Source: Flavobacterium hibisci
Lineage (GTDB): Bacteria; Bacteroidota; Bacteroidia; Flavobacteriales; Flavobacteriaceae
Direction of reading: 5' to 3'
DNA: 64,000 bases
NCBI RefSeq assembly: GCF_020026925.1
Contig: NZ_JAIQDW010000013.1
Location: forward strand, 1-64,000
This document shows, one piece after another, positions 57,967 to 64,000 of this stretch. Position 1 is the stretch's first letter. Each line of letters begins with the position of its first letter. The translations under genes were made by a program, and so were the position numbers. Below the pieces are notes generated by a model. It was not told where the DNA came from. It worked only from the letters and a program-made list of their open reading frames with translations, and made no database searches.

Positions 57967-59078
57967 TAAATTAAATCTGCTAATTCTGTTCCTATTAAAC
58001 TACCTATTGCTACTCCCATTCCGCCTAAACGCACTCCACAAAACACGTTATCAGATAGTTGGGATACAACAGGTTTTTTACTGTTTCCGATTCCCATAAC
58101 ACCACTCCATCGATGTGCAATATGAAAATCCTGGTTTGGTAAAATTACATTTTTCAATAAATCTTCCAATCTATTTTGCACAATTTTGGTCTGGCCAAAT
58201 TCAGTTGTCTTTTCAGTTTCAAAATCTAAGTTTCTTCCTCCTCCAAGCAAAATTCTGTCACTAATATTCCTGAAATAATAATAGCCCCTGTCTAAATGAA
58301 AAGTCCCTCTGATATCTAAATTTGGAATTGGCGCTGTAATTAAAACCTGTGCCCTGGCAGGCTTTACTGCGCCATTTGTTAAAGTATTTGCAAATCCGTT
58401 TGTTGCAAAAAGCAATTTTTTAGATTTAAAACTAAAATCATTCAACACCACTTCAACATGATTGCCGGCATCAGTAAAAGACGTTACAGTTTGCTGATTC
58501 AGAATTAAAATATTAGCGGCAACAGCCTTTCTCAGCAATTCCTGCATCATATTTCCAGTATCAATCTGCGCTTCAAACGGGTTAAAAATCAAATACTCCT
58601 GAATATTTTCAAACCCAAAACGGTCAATTTCTTTGGTAAATACTTCTGCCTTGAAAAGGGGTTTTAAAACTTCATTTATAAAAGGAATTTTAGAAATACA
58701 TTCATTAAATCCGAATTCATCCCCTTTCAAAAACAATTCATAACCGCCATAAGGCCTGAAATCAATTATGTCATCTCCCAACCTTTTTCGAAGCAATTGT
58801 AAACCCTGCCATCGTTTTTCTATTAATTCGACAACGTCTTCTTCAGTATGTGTTTTTAAGTCCTCCATGATTTCAGAAATGCTTCCAAAACAGGCGAAAC
58901 CAGCATTCTTTGTACTTGCCCCCTGAGGCAGCATGCCTTTTTCTAACACCAGAATTTTTGACTCCGGAAATCTTTCGCGTAAGCGCAATGCTGCATGAAG
59001 TCCTACAATCCCGCTTCCAACTATGGTATACTCTACATTAGTAAACCAGTTTTTTAGTTCCCAATAACTAAGTTCCAT
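57966..59078 (-). CDS. FAD-dependent oxidoreductase (DAO family)
   Basis: The 370-aa flavoprotein has the dinucleotide-binding motif YTIVGSGIVGLHAALRL at residues 17-33, GASTKNAGFACFGS near 53 and the C-terminal GVMGIGNSKKPVV and GVRLGGMGVAIGS segments that close the FAD site. It resembles amine or amino-acid oxidases (DadA/SoxB type). The substrate is unknown. It is first in the unit with mtgA and the LpxR-like gene; the coupling to cell-wall genes may be coincidental. Confidence 0.85.
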   Translation of the reverse strand: MELSYWELKNWFTNVEYTIVGSGIVGLHAALRLRERFPESKILVLEKGMLPQGASTKNAGFACFGSISEIMEDLKTHTEEDVVELIEKRWQGLQLLRKRLGDDIIDFRPYGGYELFLKGDEFGFNECISKIPFINEVLKPLFKAEVFTKEIDRFGFENIQEYLIFNPFEAQIDTGNMMQELLRKAVAANILILNQQTVTSFTDAGNHVEVVLNDFSFKSKKLLFATNGFANTLTNGAVKPARAQVLITAPIPNLDIRGTFHLDRGYYYFRNISDRILLGGGRNLDFETEKTTEFGQTKIVQNRLEDLLKNVILPNQDFHIAHRWSGVMGIGNSKKPVVSQLSDNVFCGVRLGGMGVAIGSLIGTELADLI

Positions 59079-59094
59079 CTTAGCAATTTATTAA

Positions 59095-59264
59095 ATTCCA
59101 ATATTTTAAATCCCAAATCCCAATCGTGGGTTAAATTACAATATTTTAAATTCCAAATTCCAAACTTTGCCTTTAAATTTAATCACTACTTATTCAATGT
59201 TTATAAATTAAATTCGTGAATTTATGAGAAAAAAACTTTAGTACTCCCTTGGAATTTGGAATTT
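59095..59264. repeat. ATTCCAAATTCC repeat cluster
   Basis: Exact 16-nt inverted arms at 59148-59163 and 59249-59264 are 85 nt apart. Additional copies (AATATTTTAAATCCCAAATCCC from about 59100, repeated from 59139) lie to the left. The region between the divergent oxidoreductase and peptidase genes holds no ORF. Confidence 0.6.
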
Positions 59265-59352
59265 AAATTTTAACAATTATATAGAGTTTAAAATTTAACT
59301 AATCAAAGCCTAAATGTTGTATTTTTAGCGCTGTTAAAATTAGATTTTTATT

Positions 59353-61254
59353 ATGAAAAAAGTATTATTTATAACCTTAATAATGATGAGTTTGAATGCT
59401 ATCGGACAAAATGTAATGTCACAGGAATTATTATGGAAATTAGGAAGAGTAACACCACTTGGACTTTCGAAAGACGGTAAAAATGTTGTTTTCAAAGTTT
59501 CAACTCCTTCTGTAGAGGAAAACAAATCGCATTCTAAATTTTACATTCTGCCAGTAAACGGAGGAAACGCAACTGAAATCAAAGACACTAAAGAGGTTCT
59601 GGCAGACAAAAACATTTCGCCTGACGGAAAATATTTGGTGTATAATGAAGAAGTAAAACTGGAAAAAGTTCTAGGAAAAGATTTCTATCCGAATCTTGAC
59701 AAATCGGATGCTCAAATTTATAATGGTTTGGATTATCGCCATTGGGATACCTGGAACGAAGGAAAATTTAATCACGTTTTTTACAAAGAAAACAAAGATG
59801 GCGCAAAAGGAATTGACATTTTGAAGAATGAAAATTTTGACAGCCCACAAAAACCTTTTGGTGGTGATGAAGATTACATCTGGTCTCCGGACAGCAAAAG
59901 CATCTTATATGTATGCAAGAAAAAAGCCGGAACTCAATATGCCGTTTCTACAAACACGAATATTTACGAGTATAATTTAGAAACTCAAAAAACAATAAAC
60001 AGAACCGAAGACAATTTGGGTTACGATACAGCTCCTCAATTTTCTCCAACAGGAAATTTATCATGGCTGCAAATGAAACGTGACGGTTACGAGTCTGATA
60101 AAAATGATATTATTGTTGAGTTTAAAGGAATTAAACAAAATTTAACTGCAAACTGGGACGGAACTGTAGATAATTTTATCTGGAGCAAGGATGGTAAAAA
60201 TGTCTTTTTTGTTGCACCAGTCGATGGAACTAAACAGCTTTTTACAGTAAATTTTCCGGGTTTGACACGAATTGCAATTACAGTTCGGCAATTGACAAAC
60301 GGTGATTTTGATGTAAATGACTTAGTTGGTTTTGCCGGAGATGATATTATCGTAACACGATCTGATATGAATCATGCCTCAGAAATTTTTTCTTTTAATC
60401 TAAAGAAAAATACCTGGAAACAATTATCAAATATCAATACTGAAACGTATAAAAAATTAACCTTGAGCAAAACCGAAAAACGTTATGTGACTACAACTGA
60501 CGGCAAAAAAATGCTGGTTTGGGTAATTTTACCTCCAAATTTTGACGCTTCAAAAAAATATCCAACTTTATTGTTCTGTCAGGGAGGACCTCAAAGTCCG
60601 TTGACACAATCGTATTCTTTCCGTTGGAATTTCTCTTTAATGGCTGCGAAAGGCTATGTAGTTGTTGCGCCAAATCGTCGCGGGATGCCGGGTCACGGTG
60701 TAGAATGGAATGAGCAGATCAGTAAGGATTGGGGAGGTCAGGTTATGGACGACTACCTTTCTGCAATTGACGATGTAGCCAAAGAAAACTACGTTGATAA
60801 AAACCGTTTAGGATGTGTTGGCGCAAGCTACGGAGGCTACTCTGTATTTTATCTGGCCGGAATTCACAAAAACCGTTTTAAAACTTTTATCGCTCATGAT
60901 GGTGTTTTCAATACACAAAGTATGTTTGGAACCACCGAAGAAGTTTTCTTTAACAATTGGGATTTTGGCGGGGCTTACTGGGAAAAGGACAATGCAGTTG
61001 CGCAAAAAGCATATACGATTTTTAATCCGGCAACTTTGGTTGGAAACTGGAACAGGCCTATTTTAATCATTCAGGGCGGAAAAGATTTCCGTGTACCAAT
61101 CGGACAGAGTCAGGAAGCTTTTCAGGCTGCACAGTTAAGAGGAATTAAAAGCCGTTTTCTTTATTTCCCTGATGAAAATCACTGGGTTTTAAAACCTCAA
61201 AATGCACAGGTTTGGCAAAACGAATTTTTTAAATGGCTTAACGAAACCCTTTAA
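59353..61254 (+). CDS. S9-family prolyl-oligopeptidase-type peptidase
   Basis: The 633-aa exported peptidase has a signal peptide (to NAIGQ), a beta-propeller of WD/PD40-like blades (about 25-370) and a C-terminal alpha/beta-hydrolase domain. The catalytic serine is in GCVGASYGGYSVFY, the Asp follows IIQGGKDFRVP and the His is in FPDENHWVLKP. It cleaves short peptides, probably in the periplasm. A terminator follows. Confidence 0.94.
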   Translation: MKKVLFITLIMMSLNAIGQNVMSQELLWKLGRVTPLGLSKDGKNVVFKVSTPSVEENKSHSKFYILPVNGGNATEIKDTKEVLADKNISPDGKYLVYNEEVKLEKVLGKDFYPNLDKSDAQIYNGLDYRHWDTWNEGKFNHVFYKENKDGAKGIDILKNENFDSPQKPFGGDEDYIWSPDSKSILYVCKKKAGTQYAVSTNTNIYEYNLETQKTINRTEDNLGYDTAPQFSPTGNLSWLQMKRDGYESDKNDIIVEFKGIKQNLTANWDGTVDNFIWSKDGKNVFFVAPVDGTKQLFTVNFPGLTRIAITVRQLTNGDFDVNDLVGFAGDDIIVTRSDMNHASEIFSFNLKKNTWKQLSNINTETYKKLTLSKTEKRYVTTTDGKKMLVWVILPPNFDASKKYPTLLFCQGGPQSPLTQSYSFRWNFSLMAAKGYVVVAPNRRGMPGHGVEWNEQISKDWGGQVMDDYLSAIDDVAKENYVDKNRLGCVGASYGGYSVFYLAGIHKNRFKTFIAHDGVFNTQSMFGTTEEVFFNNWDFGGAYWEKDNAVAQKAYTIFNPATLVGNWNRPILIIQGGKDFRVPIGQSQEAFQAAQLRGIKSRFLYFPDENHWVLKPQNAQVWQNEFFKWLNETL

Positions 61255-61273
61255 TACATAAGCAAAATATTCC

Positions 61274-61308
61274 AGCCACAGATTTACACTCTGTGGCTTT
61301 TTTTTATA
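61274..61308 (+). terminator. Terminator after S9 peptidase
   Basis: AGCCACAGA (61274-61282) and its complement (61290-61298) enclose a 7-nt loop, and a T run follows. Confidence 0.85.
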
Positions 61309-61389
61309 GAAAGTTTGGCTTTTTAAAACAGAAAATATTGAATAAATTGCAGTAATCATTTCAAAAAGCGAATTTCTCAATACCAATTT

Positions 61390-63831
61390 ATGGAAAGCAA
61401 AAGAAGCTATATGCCCATTAAAGTACTTTTCGGCTACCTTGCCCTGATCGGATTAGTAGTGGTTGTGGGATGGTTTTTATATTCTGAAAATGTAGTTTAC
61501 AATAAGTTAGAAGATAAAATTGCTTTTGAAAAAACTAAAATATTAAGAGTCAGCAAACTTTTTTCAAATGTATATAAAACAGAAAGTTTAGCCCGAAAAA
61601 CAATTCAGACCAACTCTGAAAAGGATTTCAAAAGCTACCTTATCGAAACAGATTCCTTAAAATCCAGATTAGATACACTGAAACAGATTGTAACCACAGA
61701 ATATCAAAAGGTTTTGCTGGACAGCGTTGCTTATTTATTGTCTGAAAAAACAGAAAACATCAGACAATTAAAAACTATAAAAAATAAGGCTGATGATGAA
61801 GTTTCAGTAAATAACGCCATTGATGAAATTACTAAAATGGAGTTTAAACTCCGAAAACTGGAACTTCAGGATTTTACTCAAAACCCCAATGATTTGGGAA
61901 GTTATCAGCGAAATGTACTGCAAAAATATGTTGATTATCTAAACCAGAATATTCCTGACGATAGTACCAATACTTTGAGCAAACAAGCTTCTGATTCGAT
62001 TTTAGCCAATTCTAAAAAGCTTTTGAGTGACGTAAAACAAAAAGCTGAAAAGAAAAAAGAGTCGCTCAATTTTGAAGAAAATAAACTGCTTAAAAATGAA
62101 ATTGCAATTTCTGAACAACTCCGAAAAGTTCTTCGGATAATTGAAAGGGAAATTATTATCAATTCCATTAAAAACAATTCATTAAAAGAAAAATCACTTA
62201 AAAAAGTAAATGAAATCGTTACCGTTTCAGCAATCGTGGGTTTACTGCTTACCGTAGTGTTCTCCATCATTATTGTAAGCGATTATTCGAAATCGCAATT
62301 GTATAAAAAACAGCTAGAGATTGCCAATTTTAAAACCAAAAACCTTCTTAAAAGCCGTGAGCAGCTTATCTCAACGGTAAGTCATGATTTAAAAACCCCG
62401 CTGAGTACCATTGTGGGATATTCTGAACTTTTGAGCAATTCTGATGTGAATACCAAACAGTCGTATTTCATTAAAAACATAAAGAATTCATCTGAATATA
62501 TTACACAGCTCGTAAAGGATTTATTAGATTTTTCTCAAATCGAGGCAGGTAAAATTACGATTGAAAAAGTTCCCTTTTTATTACCTGAAATCATTGACGA
62601 AGTGGCCAAAAGCATCCAGACTGTTTACAAACAAAAAGACATTGACCTTATTATTAATGTTGATCAAAAACTGAATTCAAAGATTGTTGGCGATCCGTTT
62701 CGTCTGAAACAAATTTTGAGCAACATTATTGGAAATGCCTATAAATTTACAGAGCAGGGTTTTATAAGAATCAGTGCTTATGTTGCCGAAGAAAATGATT
62801 TTTTTACCATTACCATTGAAGATTCCGGTATTGGTATTGAAAAGAAAAATCAGAAACTCGTTTTTGAAGAATTTGCCCAGGCGAATGAAAACATCGAAAA
62901 AAAATACGGGGGGACAGGTTTAGGGCTGGCCATCTGCCAAAAAATCATTTCGATTTTAGGCGGAAAATTAAAGCTTGAAAGCACATTTGGAGAAGGAAGC
63001 ACTTTTGAAATTAAACTACCACTCTTATTTGATACAAGTGCAAGCCAGTCCGACTCAGCATCAAAAGAAATTATTACAAGCTTAGAAAAATTTACTTTTA
63101 TCGTTTTGGATGATGATGTCAATTTGCTGAATCTGACGAGTACTGTTTTAAAACAGCAGGGGCATCAGGTTTTGTCATTTACGAGTGCTGCAGAAGCATT
63201 AGAAACTATTGAGAATACTGATTTTGATTTTATTATTACAGATATTCAGATGCCTGAAATTGACGGTTTCTTGTTTGTTAAAAAATTGAAAAGTAAAAAA
63301 GGTTCATTTTATAAAAATCAGCCCATCATTGCTATAACAGGAAGGACCGATTTAGATTTTTCTACTTACACGAATGCCGGATTTTCTACAGTAATAAACA
63401 AACCTTACTCTCCCAAAGTCTTACTTGAAACCATTCAGAAAGTCTTAGACAATACCATAAGTCTAGACAATAAAATTGTAAAAAGAGAAGAAGAGGTTTC
63501 TTCAAAAACTTATTGTTTAGAAACTTTAAAAGAGTTTTTAGGAAATGATAATGAATCGGCAAAAGAGTTTATCAGATCATTTATCGAAAGTACAATCCGA
63601 AATTTAAAAGATTTAGAAAATGCCGTTGAGAAAAAAAATATTGCCGAAATAAATGCGATCAGTCACAGGATGGCACCAATGTTCAGACAGATTCAGGCAC
63701 ATGAAACTGGTGAAATCCTGAAAAAATTAGAACAAAATAATTTAGAAAACTCAAATTTAGACCCTCTTTTTACTAATTTAAAAACCAAAATAGACTTGTT
63801 ATTTGATGGTTTAAAAAAAGAAATTCTTTAG
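61390..63831 (+). CDS. Hybrid sensor histidine kinase with receiver and Hpt domains
   Basis: The 813-aa kinase has, in order: a membrane helix (about 12-29); a long coiled-coil extracytoplasmic sensor (about 35-270); a second helix (IVGLLLTVVFSIIIV); HisKA with the phospho-His in LISTVSHDLKTPLSTIVGYS; an ATPase domain (NIIGNAYKFTE, DSGIGIE, GGTGLGLAICQKI); a receiver (FIVLDDDVNLL, IITDIQMPEIDG, VINKPYSP); and a C-terminal Hpt (NAISHRMAPMFRQIQ). The phosphorelay could pass on to the NtrC-type regulator encoded convergently at the window edge. Confidence 0.94.
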   Translation: MESKRSYMPIKVLFGYLALIGLVVVVGWFLYSENVVYNKLEDKIAFEKTKILRVSKLFSNVYKTESLARKTIQTNSEKDFKSYLIETDSLKSRLDTLKQIVTTEYQKVLLDSVAYLLSEKTENIRQLKTIKNKADDEVSVNNAIDEITKMEFKLRKLELQDFTQNPNDLGSYQRNVLQKYVDYLNQNIPDDSTNTLSKQASDSILANSKKLLSDVKQKAEKKKESLNFEENKLLKNEIAISEQLRKVLRIIEREIIINSIKNNSLKEKSLKKVNEIVTVSAIVGLLLTVVFSIIIVSDYSKSQLYKKQLEIANFKTKNLLKSREQLISTVSHDLKTPLSTIVGYSELLSNSDVNTKQSYFIKNIKNSSEYITQLVKDLLDFSQIEAGKITIEKVPFLLPEIIDEVAKSIQTVYKQKDIDLIINVDQKLNSKIVGDPFRLKQILSNIIGNAYKFTEQGFIRISAYVAEENDFFTITIEDSGIGIEKKNQKLVFEEFAQANENIEKKYGGTGLGLAICQKIISILGGKLKLESTFGEGSTFEIKLPLLFDTSASQSDSASKEIITSLEKFTFIVLDDDVNLLNLTSTVLKQQGHQVLSFTSAAEALETIENTDFDFIITDIQMPEIDGFLFVKKLKSKKGSFYKNQPIIAITGRTDLDFSTYTNAGFSTVINKPYSPKVLLETIQKVLDNTISLDNKIVKREEEVSSKTYCLETLKEFLGNDNESAKEFIRSFIESTIRNLKDLENAVEKKNIAEINAISHRMAPMFRQIQAHETGEILKKLEQNNLENSNLDPLFTNLKTKIDLLFDGLKKEIL

Positions 63832-64000
63832 TCAATATTGTATTGTTTTAATTTATTGTAAAGCGTTTTTCGGGTTATTTTCAATAGCTTTGCCGCTTCA
63901 GATTTATTATTTTGAGTCCTGGATAAAGCATGAATAATGGCTTCCCTTTCATTATCAGACAAAGAAAAACTCCCTGAACTGCCCAGTTTTTCTGTTTGAA
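63828..64000 (-). CDS. NtrC-type response regulator, C-terminal end (partial)
   Basis: The gene runs off the right edge; only the last 57 or so residues are visible. They form a Fis-type helix-turn-helix: SLSDNEREAIIHALSRTQNN, then KSEAAKLLKITRKTLYNKLK, ending QYNID. This is the DNA-binding end of sigma-54 activators. The stop overlaps the hybrid kinase stop by three bases. Neighbouring kinase and rpoN in the same window support a sigma-54-dependent phosphorelay. Confidence 0.85.
   Translation of the reverse strand, partial: QTEKLGSSGSFSLSDNEREAIIHALSRTQNNKSEAAKLLKITRKTLYNKLKQYNID

Overview
The window looks like the chromosome of a Flavobacterium or a very close relative (phylum Bacteroidota). 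It is AT-rich. Many genes are preceded by the Bacteroidota -7 box TAnnTTTG, often only a few bases before the start codon. The genes are those of that group: a SusC-type TonB-dependent receptor, a type IX secretion sorting domain, carboxypeptidase-regulatory-like outer-membrane proteins, SCSSD-type lipoproteins, DUF4296, DUF4271, DUF3098 and DUF5686 proteins. Intergenic spaces are rich in palindromic repeats of the kind common in Flavobacterium. I see no rRNA, phage, transposase, CRISPR array or large island.

Layout. 0.4-6 kb: an OmpR/PhoB-type regulator divergent from a TonB-dependent receptor, a beta-helix lipoprotein and a tiny protein that is little more than a type IX sorting domain. 6-8.8 kb: a LuxE-like acyl-adenylate protein, a toxin-antitoxin pair whose toxin is frameshifted, and tyrS. 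9-14.9 kb: an epimerase, then glycosyltransferase-pyrC-DUF4296 on the minus strand, DUF4271-hemD on the plus strand and an Lrp-type regulator. 15-19 kb: a YugP-type peptidase, a TPR histidine kinase with its NarL-type regulator, and a divergent MmpS-like lipoprotein with operator-like sites between them. 19-24.3 kb: a decayed membrane-protein gene, leuS, a ModE-like regulator and a molybdopterin-domain lipoprotein. 24.4-29.9 kb: core genes ftsX-DUF3098-uppP-truB, a thioredoxin-like protein, pyrH and frr. 30-39.3 kb: a DUF5686 protein, a CPA2 antiporter, an SMR transporter with a LytS/LytT-type two-component pair, and an RND/MMPL exporter. 39.6-49.5 kb: asnS, rpoN, tdk, rsmI, a HopJ-family protein, recJ and an MFS transporter. 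49.6-55.6 kb: a surface protein, a Cys-rich small protein, a seven-heme lipoprotein cytochrome, lpxH, queD, an enoyl-CoA hydratase, and a tRNA-Ala preceded by a broken copy of itself. 55.8-64 kb: a YegP-like protein, a cell-envelope operon (FAD oxidoreductase, mtgA, LpxR-like), an S9 peptidase, a hybrid histidine kinase with Hpt domain, and the edge of an NtrC-type regulator.

Most of the window is housekeeping. The most unusual signals lie between the genes. A structured element occurs three times with conserved flanks but three unrelated, perfectly paired hairpin stems. A 7-nt tandem repeat of intergenic type has become coding inside leuS. A tRNA-Ala duplicate has its anticodon arm replaced by a palindrome. 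Two 16-bp operator-like sites, 24 bp apart, lie between the two-component operon at 15.8-18.4 kb and its lipoprotein neighbour. All functional names rest on motifs read by eye; no database search was run.
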